The notes below the pieces were generated by a model. That model saw only the letters and a list, made by a program, of their open reading frames with translations. It was not told where the DNA came from and ran no database searches. A stretch of DNA of 64,000 nt from Streptomyces iranensis (GTDB lineage Bacteria > Actinomycetota > Actinomycetes > Streptomycetales > Streptomycetaceae). Each line of letters starts with the position of its first letter. Within the stretch, counting starts at the first letter, position 1. A program made the position numbers and the translations under genes. The stretch spans positions 124,001 to 188,000 of the forward strand of contig NZ_JAGGLR010000026.1 of assembly GCF_017874715.1 (NCBI RefSeq), in the 5' to 3' direction. Shown here in pieces: positions 6,933-14,097 of this stretch.

Positions 6933-9215
6933 TCAGCCCGCGTCGCGGTTTCGGTCACGCTCCGCAATCGCGGTGACGATGTGGGCGCGCTCGAAGCCGG
7001 TCCGGTTGACGGTCTTGCCGTTGATCCGCCGGGCCACCTGTCCGGTGGCCACGCCGTACGGCTTGAGCGCGGTGGTCAGCTGCCGCGCCTTGTCCGCCGG
7101 GGCCATCTCGCCCCACGCGCCGTATTTCTCCGGCCGCAGCTCGGCGAGGCGGTCGACGGTGACGTCGTTCCACGGCTTGGCCTCATCCGCCGGGACGACG
7201 GCGAGGATGTCCTCAAGCAGCGGATCCGCCACCTCGCGCCGCTCCGGCGTCTGACCGGCGGCGATACCGCGCAGCGTGCCCGCGTCGGCGCGTGCCTTGC
7301 GTGCGCGCTCGCAGATGGCGTCAGCTTCCTCGTTGTCCATGTAGTAGCCGCGCACGATCTGCGGTTCGTCGGCCGCGCCGACCAGGTAGCCGATGCCCTT
7401 GTCGGACCTGGTGAACGAGGTGGCGCGGATGCCGCTCTTGTACAGCGACGTGCCCAGGATCATGTCGTTCTCCAGCTGGCCCATGACTCGCAGGCAGAAG
7501 CGGGTGCCCACGTTCGCGCTGATTGCGGTGGGCAAAGAGTCCTTGTCCGGGCGCTGCGTGGCCAGCAGCAGGATCACCCCGAGCGCTCGGCCGCGCTTGA
7601 TGATGCCGGTGCACAGGGTCCCGGCTTCCTTGCCGTACTTCTCGTGGCTGAACAGTTCCTGGCATTCGTCGATGGCGAGCACCAGGGGGTGCAGTCCGAG
7701 GGAGCGGTTCGCGGCCAGTTCCGGGGTGACCTTGTTCTCCGGGCACTTGTCCTTGGGCAGGGAGCTGATGACCTTGGCCCGGCGCTCCAGGTCTTTGTAG
7801 ACGTAGCGGATGCAGTCCAGAGTTGCCGCGGCCGTTTCGTCGTCCGCGCCGGAACCGTAGTCGGCTGCCACCCGCTTGAGCGGGTCCAGGTCGCCGGTGC
7901 CCTTCAGCTCCCACACCAGCAGCTCAGCGAGCACATCCAGGGCCGAGGCCAGCAGCGCGGTACGCAGGCTGAACGTCTTGCCCATGCCGGGCATGGCGCC
8001 GATGAGGACGTTGTCGTACATCAGCGTGATGTCGACGTTCCGGCCGCGCTGGTCGGTGCCGAACGGCAGCGGCCTGAACAGCGATGCCGCCCCGGTCCTG
8101 GCCAGCGGCCATGCGGGCTTGGGCACCTTGTTCAGCGGCCGGTCGCCGACCCACAGCATCATCCGTCCGGCGTGCTCATCGGTGACCGGCTCGGGCCACA
8201 CGCAACCCAGCGGGCGGCGCAGGCCGGACGCGAGCTTTTCGCGCCGGTCGAGGATGTCCGGCACGGTTACGCCGTAGGGCAGGTCGACATCCGCGCGCCA
8301 GCCGGGGCCGTCGCGAGTGATCGGGGCAGGAAACCTGATGCCCTCCCCGCCCTTGGCGAGTGCCTTGTTGATCTCGGCGATGCCGAGTGCGCCCAGAGCG
8401 CGTTCCACGATGCCGCTCGTCAGTCGCTCGACTTCGGTCGTGACGACCGCGCGGGAGATGACGGGCTTGTCGGAGGGGGCGCCCAGGAAGCCGAATCCGG
8501 CTGTCAGCAGTGCCAGCACCAGCACCTCCAGCCAGGTGGGGGCGAGCACGAACAGCACGATGGCGAGTACCGGGCCGACGATCAGGCCGAGCAGCATGAG
8601 GATGCCGCGCAGCTTGACCCGGTGGTCGCGCTGCCGCGACAGCTTCAGGTACTCCTCGACGTTCTCGCGTCGGGCGGCGACCTGCCGCAGCGGCTCCCCC
8701 TCGGTGTCGGCGACCCACCGCAGGGTGCCGCCGACGAACTTCGCCAGCCCGGCCGGGGCCTGGAAGGCGAGTCGGGCGGAGTACCAGGGCAGGCGCACCG
8801 CGTGGAAGGCGGTGGTGTGCCAGGCGTAGCCGCCGAGCCAGCCGATCGCGTTGACGAACTCCGGTTTGGATGTCGCCCAGGCCGGGATCACCTCGCGCCG
8901 CTGCCCGGCCCGGAGTCGGTCCATCAGACCCGGACCGGACGGGGCCGGACCGTCGACCATCACGACCGACGCGTCATCCGACTCACCGTCTCCCGAGTCG
9001 TCCGACCGGTCGGCATCCGCAGGAGTCGACTCGGTCGGCTCGGAGTCGGGCGACGCGTCGGCGTCGGGTCGGGTGGTGGGGTTGGCCGACTCGGCACGGG
9101 CGGACCGGGCCTTGCTGAAGTCGACCACCTCGCCCCCGGGGCCGGGCGAAAAGTCGGCGGCTATCTCAGCTTCGAGCCGGTCGAAGAATTCGTTGTCGTC
9201 GTCGGGGTGGTTCAC
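6933..9215 (-). CDS. FtsK/SpoIIIE-type conjugal DNA translocase of E1
   Basis: 760 residues from a GTG at 9215 preceded by GGAAGGAACC; an ATG at 9260 is possible but has no ribosome site. An acidic, Asp/Ser-rich N-terminus (about 1-110) precedes a membrane-associated region, then two TM helices around residues 205-250 (GLIVGPVLAIVLFVLAP). The motor domain has Walker A GAMPGMGKTFS (about 406) and Walker B LAIDECQEL (about 510), plus LLATQRPDKDS. This is the TraB/TraSA-type protein that pumps double-stranded plasmid DNA between mycelia. It sits mid-operon between accessory transfer genes and replication genes. Confidence 0.93.
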   Translation of the reverse strand: MNHPDDDNEFFDRLEAEIAADFSPGPGGEVVDFSKARSARAESANPTTRPDADASPDSEPTESTPADADRSDDSGDGESDDASVVMVDGPAPSGPGLMDRLRAGQRREVIPAWATSKPEFVNAIGWLGGYAWHTTAFHAVRLPWYSARLAFQAPAGLAKFVGGTLRWVADTEGEPLRQVAARRENVEEYLKLSRQRDHRVKLRGILMLLGLIVGPVLAIVLFVLAPTWLEVLVLALLTAGFGFLGAPSDKPVISRAVVTTEVERLTSGIVERALGALGIAEINKALAKGGEGIRFPAPITRDGPGWRADVDLPYGVTVPDILDRREKLASGLRRPLGCVWPEPVTDEHAGRMMLWVGDRPLNKVPKPAWPLARTGAASLFRPLPFGTDQRGRNVDITLMYDNVLIGAMPGMGKTFSLRTALLASALDVLAELLVWELKGTGDLDPLKRVAADYGSGADDETAAATLDCIRYVYKDLERRAKVISSLPKDKCPENKVTPELAANRSLGLHPLVLAIDECQELFSHEKYGKEAGTLCTGIIKRGRALGVILLLATQRPDKDSLPTAISANVGTRFCLRVMGQLENDMILGTSLYKSGIRATSFTRSDKGIGYLVGAADEPQIVRGYYMDNEEADAICERARKARADAGTLRGIAAGQTPERREVADPLLEDILAVVPADEAKPWNDVTVDRLAELRPEKYGAWGEMAPADKARQLTTALKPYGVATGQVARRINGKTVNRTGFERAHIVTAIAERDRNRDAG

Positions 9216-9296
9216 TGAAGGTTCCTTCCAATCGGGAGGGATAGGCGGGGCCCGGTGCATCGCTTTGGTCGGTTGAGGACCGGGCCCCGTGTGGGG

Positions 9297-9665
9297 TTAT
9301 GCGGCGAGTGCTTGAGTGGCGGCGCACGTGGTGCACACGCCGAGTGAGGTGGGGAGGGTGTAGCCCGCGTCGCGTCGGCACTGCGGGCAGAAGCGGCGGG
9401 CCGCGTTTGCCTTCGCCAGCGCGGCCCATTTCGCCGCTGTCATCGGGCGCACGGGCTTGGCGAGGTCGAGGCGGTACAGGTACGCGGTCCGTACCCGACG
9501 GCCGTAGCGGCGGGAGCGCCACATGAGTTGGGCAGCGATCTCCTGCCCGCCCGGCCGGAGCCCCCTGGCACGCAGCTGCCGACGGGTGGCCAAGCCATCC
9601 GGGGCCAGACGCCATGGGTAGGTCGGGACGCCGTACCGCTTGCCGGTCGGGTCGTAGAACCTCAA
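9297..9665 (-). CDS. RRQRL-motif-like zinc-binding protein
   Basis: 122 residues with a TTG start at 9665 that overlaps the DUF2637 stop (TTGA). It contains YPWRLAPDGLATRRQLRARG and LRPGGQ, close to the RRQRL motif of a small actinobacterial family, and two Cys pairs near the C-terminus (FCPQCRRDAG; CTTCAA) that probably bind zinc. Members are common in AICE transfer operons, between DUF2637 and FtsK genes as here. The molecular function is not known. Confidence 0.75.
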   Translation of the reverse strand: MRFYDPTGKRYGVPTYPWRLAPDGLATRRQLRARGLRPGGQEIAAQLMWRSRRYGRRVRTAYLYRLDLAKPVRPMTAAKWAALAKANAARRFCPQCRRDAGYTLPTSLGVCTTCAATQALAA

Positions 9666-10699
9666 GCGGCTTCACCCTCGGTCTGGCCGGTCCCCTCCTC
9701 CGGCTCGTCCACGGCGTGCAGCGGGCGCCCGCCAGAGGCACGCTCGGCCTTCAGCGCGTCGCGCAGTGAGCGGGCGTGCTTCGCGCTACAGCGGAGCTCC
9801 TGGCGGATCGGTTCGGCCTTCAGCCGCTCCTCGGGCCAGTTGGCCGTGACCTTGCGGGCCTCGGTGAGCAGCTCATCGAAACCGCGGGCCTTCCGGCTGG
9901 GCTTGGCTGCCCTGCCCGGCCGCCGTCGCGGCTTCGGTTCGGCCTTGGGCTCCTCGGCCTGGTGCTGCTTCTGCTTCGGCTCCTCCGGGGGCGGGGGTGC
10001 CGGCACCGGGTCCGGCTCGGCTGCGCTGGCGGGGGCCTGGTCGCCGAGCTTGAGCAGCACGCGTTCCCGGCGGGGGGTCTTCGAGCGCCATCGCCACCCG
10101 TGCTGTTCACGCAGCTCGGCGCGGGCCAGCTGCCGCTCGCGCTCGCGGGCGAGTGCGTCGGCGTAGGAGGTGATCTCCCACAGAGTCATGCGGCGCCACA
10201 GAGCGAACGTCGACAGCGGAGCGAGCAGCCAGCGCGAACGCCGGATCCGCTCCATGCGGCTGCCGATCGCCGCGCCGATCCGCACCGCGTAGACATGCGC
10301 GGCCACCTCGGAGAGCACCACCCACAGCAACGGCATCGTCCCGTGCGCGACCTTGGCCGAGAGCGAGTGCCCGGACGCGATGTTCAGCCAGCAGGTGACC
10401 AGCGTCAGCGCCCACGGCACGAAGCGGACCCACGCGAGCGGCATGTTCATCCGGATCAGCAGCAGGTTCGCCACGGTGAACACCGGCACGGCAGCGTCGA
10501 TGCCCACCGGCAGCATCCACGGATACCGGAAGCCCCAGCGGGCCCCGGCCGCCGATACCGCGTCGAACGATGCCGCGAACCCCAGTCCGCCCACGCCGAT
10601 GCCCGCAGCACCGACCACGAGCAGCAGAATCCTTTCCATGCGGGACAGCGGCGGTACCTGCGGAGCGGTGGCCTGGTCGGTCTCGGCCGCGATGGTCAT
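9662..10699 (-). CDS. DUF2637 membrane protein with long charged tail
   Basis: 345 residues from an ATG at 10699 that shares its A with the GGDEF stop (TGATG). The N-terminal half (about 20-150) has four TM helices typical of DUF2637 (LLLVVGAAGIGVGGLGFAAS; YPWMLPVGIDAAVPVFTVAN; WALTLVTCWLNIASGH; LLWVVLSEVAAHVYA). The C-terminal half is cytoplasmic, with Pro/Lys/Glu-rich linkers and a helical segment (IRQELRCSAKHARSLRDALK) like a DNA-binding helix-turn-helix. DUF2637/SpdB-like proteins are thought to help intramycelial spread. Confidence 0.85.
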   Translation of the reverse strand: MTIAAETDQATAPQVPPLSRMERILLLVVGAAGIGVGGLGFAASFDAVSAAGARWGFRYPWMLPVGIDAAVPVFTVANLLLIRMNMPLAWVRFVPWALTLVTCWLNIASGHSLSAKVAHGTMPLLWVVLSEVAAHVYAVRIGAAIGSRMERIRRSRWLLAPLSTFALWRRMTLWEITSYADALARERERQLARAELREQHGWRWRSKTPRRERVLLKLGDQAPASAAEPDPVPAPPPPEEPKQKQHQAEEPKAEPKPRRRPGRAAKPSRKARGFDELLTEARKVTANWPEERLKAEPIRQELRCSAKHARSLRDALKAERASGGRPLHAVDEPEEGTGQTEGEAA

Positions 10700-11583
10700 C
10701 ACGAGGCCCCTTCCGCATCGTTGTCCGGGGCAGGGCCGCAGACGCAGTTCTCCGGGGCGGCGCCCTGGCCGATCGAGCAGGCGCAGCACAAGCCAAGCGG
10801 CTCGATGACCTCGCCCGGCGCCATCGTGCAGTGGTCGCACTGGCCGGTGTCCGGCTGCCACTCCTGCGCGTCCTCGAACTCTTCGTCTTCGAAGTCGTCG
10901 TAGTCGTCGGCCTCTTCGAAGAGGTCGTAGCCGTCGTAGCGGGAGCTCATGGGGTCCTCGTTGCTGGTGCCGGGGCGGCCGTCGCGGCGGCCGTTGACCG
11001 TGCGGTAGACGGGCGCGGTGTTGTCGGTGATGGCCCAGCCGCCACCGGCCTGCTTGGCCTGGTACATCGCCTCATCCGCCCGGCGAAGCGCGACGGACAG
11101 GGCGGGGGCGGGATGGGGGCCGTGGTAGGCGCCGATCGAGGCACGCAACGGGATCACGCGGCCGTCGAGCTCCACCGGCTCACAGATCATCCGGTGCAGC
11201 GTTGACAACTCCACGGGCAGATCCGACGGGTGCGGCATGCTGACGACGGCGGCGAACTCATCCCCGCCCAACCGGCCAACGGCTCCGTTCTGCACGTGCA
11301 CCCAGACACCCAGGCGCTCACCGACCGCGCGGATGGTCGCGTCCCCGGCCGCGTGGCCCATCGTGTCGTTCAGAGCCTTGAAGCCGTCCAGATCGATGAG
11401 CAGCACCGCGCACCGCTCCTTGCGCAGCAGCTGCGCGGCGTGCTTCTCGAACGCGGCCCGGGTGGGCAGGCCGGTGAGCGGGTCGCGGCGGGCCCGGTCG
11501 AGGCTGCGGCGGAACCACAGCCCATGGGCGGCCCATCCGGTGGCCAGCGGGGCGGCGGCGGCCACGGTGTGCAGGGCGCTCAT
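10699..11583 (-). CDS. GGDEF (diguanylate cyclase) protein of E1
   Basis: 294 residues from an ATG at 11583 overlapping the previous stop (ATGA). A short N-terminal hydrophobic stretch is followed by a GGDEF domain (about 30-185): DPLTGLPTRAAF, LLIDLDGFKALND, GRLGGDEFAA (active site 106-110) and LRRADEAMYQAKQ. The active-site motif is intact. The inhibitory RxxD site is absent (VQNG at that position), so product feedback is not expected. The C-terminal 90 residues are acidic and end in a Cys-rich part (CDHC, CCAC, CVCG) that may bind zinc. It should make cyclic di-GMP, which in Streptomyces controls BldD and development. Confidence 0.85.
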   Translation of the reverse strand: MSALHTVAAAAPLATGWAAHGLWFRRSLDRARRDPLTGLPTRAAFEKHAAQLLRKERCAVLLIDLDGFKALNDTMGHAAGDATIRAVGERLGVWVHVQNGAVGRLGGDEFAAVVSMPHPSDLPVELSTLHRMICEPVELDGRVIPLRASIGAYHGPHPAPALSVALRRADEAMYQAKQAGGGWAITDNTAPVYRTVNGRRDGRPGTSNEDPMSSRYDGYDLFEEADDYDDFEDEEFEDAQEWQPDTGQCDHCTMAPGEVIEPLGLCCACSIGQGAAPENCVCGPAPDNDAEGAS

Positions 11584-11894
11584 GCCGCCGCCTTCCTCGA
11601 GGAATGGCGGGTGCGTGCGGTGGACCGCAGCAGCGGGACCGCCTTGGTCAGCTCCTGGGCGTAGAGCGCGTCCCATCCGGCGATCTCATCGCCAGCGGCA
11701 GCAACCTCACGCAGGTCGCGCAAGACCTCCCGCGCCACGGCCAGCCGTGCCCGGCGGTCCTTGGCCGACTCCGGGTGCGGCGGACCGACGAACAAGTCAC
11801 GGTCCAGGCCAACGGGCCCCTCATCGAAGCCGAAAGCCAACTCCTCGAACTCAGAGGCAGTGACAGCCTCTTGATCTCCTATGTATGTACGCAT
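11580..11894 (-). CDS. Hypothetical protein, 104 aa
   Basis: ATG at 11894 with AGGAG upstream; the stop overlaps the GGDEF gene by 4 bp. Acidic N-terminus (ASEFEELAFGFDEGPVGLD), then a helical region rich in Arg/Ala/Glu (RRARLAVAREVLRDLREVA). Soluble, no family recognised. The tight overlap suggests co-translation with the GGDEF protein. Confidence 0.7.
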   Translation of the reverse strand: MRTYIGDQEAVTASEFEELAFGFDEGPVGLDRDLFVGPPHPESAKDRRARLAVAREVLRDLREVAAAGDEIAGWDALYAQELTKAVPLLRSTARTRHSSRKAAA

Positions 11895-11939
11895 CGTGGA
11901 ACTCCTGCTGCCTGATCAGGCAGGGGGTAGGACCCGGGA

Positions 11940-11966
11940 CGGTCGCGGTCTTTGGCGAGAGGGCGA
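11940..11966. repeat. 27-bp repeat shared with 5781-5807
   Basis: Identical to the copy in front of the prim-pol gene. This copy lies 46 bp upstream of the 104-aa gene, in a gap of about 150 bp, and also sits in a G+C-rich imperfect hairpin. Confidence 0.7.
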
Positions 11967-12045
11967 GCCGCCCCGGGCATCAAGGGAAGTGGCAGGGCGG
12001 CCGCACACCGCTCGCGGAATGCGGCCGCCCTGACACAAGCGGGGA

Positions 12046-12168
12046 CTACTTCTTGCCGCCCTTGAAGACCTGGAAGGCCCCGTTCTTCGGGGTCGGCGGG
12101 TTGGTCGCACCGGGGTCACGGCGCGGCAGCGGCGGAGGCGGCGTCTGGGGCTTTTCCTTATGAGCCAT
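12046..12168 (-). CDS. Small basic proline-rich protein, 40 aa
   Basis: ATG at 12168; the frame overlaps the end of the 45-aa gene by 11 bp. The sequence is Lys/Pro-rich (KEKPQTPPPPLPRRDPG) and ends GGKK. No family recognised. It follows two other overlapping micro-genes, which supports translation. Confidence 0.5.
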   Translation of the reverse strand: MAHKEKPQTPPPPLPRRDPGATNPPTPKNGAFQVFKGGKK

Positions 12169-12295
12169 GGCGCTGCCCCCGGATGGCTTCGGCGGCCCGT
12201 CGCGCCGCTTCGGCCGCCGCGGCGGCCTGGCGGGCAGACTCGATCCGCTGCTGGGCGAGCGCGTCAGCGGCCTGCTGCTCGGCAATCTCGCTCAT
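12158..12295 (-). CDS. Ala-rich coiled-coil micro-protein, 45 aa
   Basis: ATG at 12295 with GGGAGG 6 bp upstream; it overlaps the stop of the 34-aa frame (ATGA). The sequence is one predicted amphipathic helix (DALAQQRIESARQAAAAAEA, then ARRAAEAIRG). No family recognised. Confidence 0.5.
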   Translation of the reverse strand: MSEIAEQQAADALAQQRIESARQAAAAAEAARRAAEAIRGQRHGS

Positions 12296-12396
12296 CGGGA
12301 GCCTCCCGCCCGGACGAGCCGCGGGGCCTCGTCCATGTCCGGGTCGCTGTTGCCGGGGTTCGCGGCGAGGACGCCGCGTGTCATGCTGGTGATCAC
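12292..12396 (-). CDS. Micro-protein, 34 aa
   Basis: GTG at 12396 with GAGG 7 bp upstream. The stop overlaps the start of the next frame by 4 bp, the coupling pattern seen in the larger genes of this operon. The peptide (TRGVLAANPGNSDPDMDEAP) has no recognised motif. The length is marginal, so the call rests mainly on the overlap and ribosome site. Confidence 0.4.
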   Translation of the reverse strand: MITSMTRGVLAANPGNSDPDMDEAPRLVRAGGSR

Positions 12397-12521
12397 AGGT
12401 TGCCTCTCATGCAGGTGCCTGTCGCGGTCCCTGGGGTGCCACCCGGGGGCCGCTTTTCGTTGAAGTCGGGGGGTCCCGGCTCCCCTCACCGCCCGTGCGA
12501 GATGGGCGGATCGGGCAACCG

Positions 12522-12728
12522 TCAGCGGGCGTCAGGCAGGCGCCGCCACCGGGGCAGCTGCTTCTCAGCGGCGTTCACCTTGCTGTTGGCGGCCACGAAC
12601 TCATCGGTCTCGTCGTGCAGCCCGGCACGACGATCGCGGTCACTGACCTCGGCCAGCTCCTGCCTCGCGGCGCGGTGTGCGGCACGCGCCTCCCGTGTGC
12701 CAATCAGCCTGTCGATACGTGCACCCAT
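12522..12728 (-). CDS. Charged helical small protein, 68 aa
   Basis: ATG at 12728 with GGGAGGAGCC upstream. Highly charged and helical (EARAAHRAARQELAEVSDRD; DEFVAANSKVNAAEKQLPRW). Soluble; no family recognised. It lies within the chain of small genes upstream of the GGDEF and DUF2637 genes. Confidence 0.6.
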   Translation of the reverse strand: MGARIDRLIGTREARAAHRAARQELAEVSDRDRRAGLHDETDEFVAANSKVNAAEKQLPRWRRLPDAR

Positions 12729-12767
12729 CAGGGCTCCTCCCGGATTAGTGGTGCGAGACGGTCCGTC

Positions 12768-12801
12768 CCGGCTCCCCTCGACCCCGCCCATACGGCACCG
12801 C
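12768..12801. repeat. 34-bp intergenic repeat, copy 1
   Basis: Starts CCGGCTCCCCTCGACCCCGC and matches 13608-13641 at 33 of 34 positions, exactly 840 bp away. Both copies lie just upstream of small leftward genes. A shortened version begins near 12476. Confidence 0.7.
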
Positions 12802-12850
12802 GCAGAAGCGTCCCGGGCGGGCGGATCGGGCAGTTGTCAGTCGGGGCGGG

Positions 12851-13030
12851 TCACGGGCTCCTGAGTTCGCCGAGCTGGTCGAGCTCTCGGTTGATCTCGG
12901 AGTGGACGAGGTTGGCCATCCGGGTGTCGCCCCGGTTCTCAGCGGCCTGTGCGACCTGCGACAGGGCGGTGATCTCCTCTTGGGTGTTCTGCTGGTTGAC
13001 CGGTTCGTTGCGGCGGAAGTCCCACGCCAT
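12851..13030 (-). CDS. Small hypothetical protein, 59 aa
   Basis: ATG at 13030 with GAGAGGACTCC upstream, stop at 12851. The protein starts MAWDFRRNEPVNQQNTQEEI and continues with a helical segment (ALSQVAQAAENRGDTR, ANLVHSEINRELDQLGEL). Soluble. I do not recognise the family, but coding character and ribosome site are good. Confidence 0.6.
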   Translation of the reverse strand: MAWDFRRNEPVNQQNTQEEITALSQVAQAAENRGDTRMANLVHSEINRELDQLGELRSP

Positions 13031-13121
13031 GACGGAGTCCTCTCGATTCGTTCAGCCGGACTGTCCGGCCACCGCCCCCCGTAGCGACGCTCAGCCGCTA
13101 CGGGGGACAGAAGCGGGGCGG

Positions 13122-13580
13122 TCAGCGGTAGTCGTAGACGAAGGAAGCGGCAGACTCCCGCAGCGCGGTGTGTGCCTTCCGGGCCTGCAGACCCGCCGCA
13201 TCCAACTCGGCCTCGGGGACATCCCCGAGCGCCATCGCCGCGTCAACTGCCTCCTGCGCAACCGCGAGCAGGGCACGGTCCTGCGTGGCCATGAACAAGC
13301 TGTCCATGGCGCTGGTGACCGCCGTCCGTGCCGCATAGCGGGTCTGCCGCGCCTCGGCGGTATCGGGCTGCCCTTCACGGCGCGCCACGATCTTCAGGTA
13401 CTGCTGTTCACGGTGGCGGGCCAGTCCGGCCAGCAAGGCCGGGATCGCTTCGGCGAGCGCCTGACGACGACGCTCAGCGGCAGCAGAACGGGCGGTACGC
13501 GTGGCCGTCAGGTGCTGCATGAACCCAGCGACCACGGCCCCGGCGAGCGTGCCCAATACAGCGATGAGTGTTGTGATCAC
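13122..13580 (-). CDS. Membrane-anchored coiled-coil protein, 152 aa
   Basis: GTG at 13580 with TGGGAG upstream. One N-terminal TM helix (ITTLIAVLGTLAGAVVAGFM) is followed by a long Ala/Arg/Glu-rich helical region (ARSAAAERRRQALAEAIPAL; EAVDAAMALGDVPEAELDAA). It is the first gene after the operator/boxA-like leader, so it heads the leftward transfer operon. Similar TM-plus-helix proteins occur in Streptomyces elements; no function known to me. Confidence 0.7.
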   Translation of the reverse strand: MITTLIAVLGTLAGAVVAGFMQHLTATRTARSAAAERRRQALAEAIPALLAGLARHREQQYLKIVARREGQPDTAEARQTRYAARTAVTSAMDSLFMATQDRALLAVAQEAVDAAMALGDVPEAELDAAGLQARKAHTALRESAASFVYDYR

Positions 13581-13607
13581 GTGATCTCCCAAGCGGTGAG
13601 ATGGTGT

Positions 13608-13641
13608 CCGGCTCCCCTCGACCCCGCCCGTACGGCACCGC
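13608..13641. repeat. 34-bp intergenic repeat, copy 2
   Basis: Second copy of the repeat at 12768, upstream of the 152-aa gene; one mismatch (A to G). Confidence 0.7.
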
Positions 13642-13776
13642 ATACAGCGGCCCGGACGGGCGGAGGAGGCAACCGGCCGCCGCGAGTCACGCGGCGGAAG
13701 GGTCGAAGAGTGCGCGGGTCGTGCTCCGCGCGGGCCGCCTTCTTTGAGCTGAGGACAGGCGGTAGATCCTCGGTCC

Positions 13777-13801
13777 GCTGTTGAGTTCTCAAGGAACGAG
13801 C
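13777..13801 (-). promoter_or_regulatory. boxA-like antitermination sequence in operon leader
   Basis: On the minus strand the leader reads CGTTCCTTGAGAACTCAACA, which I recall from the boxA region of actinobacterial rRNA leaders and spacers. It lies between the operator-covered promoter near 13.9 kb and the first gene at 13580. Role inferred. Confidence 0.5.
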
Positions 13802-13874
13802 ACTTCCTTAAACCCCCTTGTGAAGGGCTTCCGGGCGCCGTTCAGCACCGCTGAGGGGAGCGACTCCCGCCCAT

Positions 13875-13913
13875 CTGGTGCGCACCAGTAGGACAACATC
13901 TGGTGCGCACCAG
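13875..13913. promoter_or_regulatory. Two CTGGTGCGCACCAG operators
   Basis: Perfect 14-bp palindromes at 13875-13888 and 13900-13913, 25 bp apart and each preceded by AT. A minus-strand TTGACT (13919-13914) abuts the second one. The same half-sites occur in TGGTGCGTACCA at 16026, in front of the GntR-Nudix gene, so that protein is the likely repressor. Confidence 0.8.
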
Positions 13914-14032
13914 AGTCAAGCTCATTCGCCGAATCGGGTGGTGATCGCCCTCGGTGGTGCATCTCCAGAAGACCGGTCCAAGGGGGTGATCCGGTAGCCA
14001 ACAGGGCTTAACTTCGGCACTGTTAACCCCTG

Positions 14033-14061
14033 TTGACCTGCGGAAATGTGAGGCATGCTGT
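14033..14061 (+). promoter_or_regulatory. Possible promoter of the XRE-TPR gene
   Basis: TTGACC at 14033-14038 is followed after 17 bp by TGCTGT (14056-14061), about 37 bp before the GTG start. Weak match to consensus. Confidence 0.35.
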
Positions 14062-14097
14062 GAGGGTCAGTCAGTTGCCCATGCCGGACGGTGAGCA

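Noticed and set aside
6981-9218. 745-codon plus-strand frame opposite the FtsK gene
   Set aside because: Third-position G+C of the minus-strand FtsK gene keeps this frame open; the protein is Gly/Arg/His-rich and has no domain.
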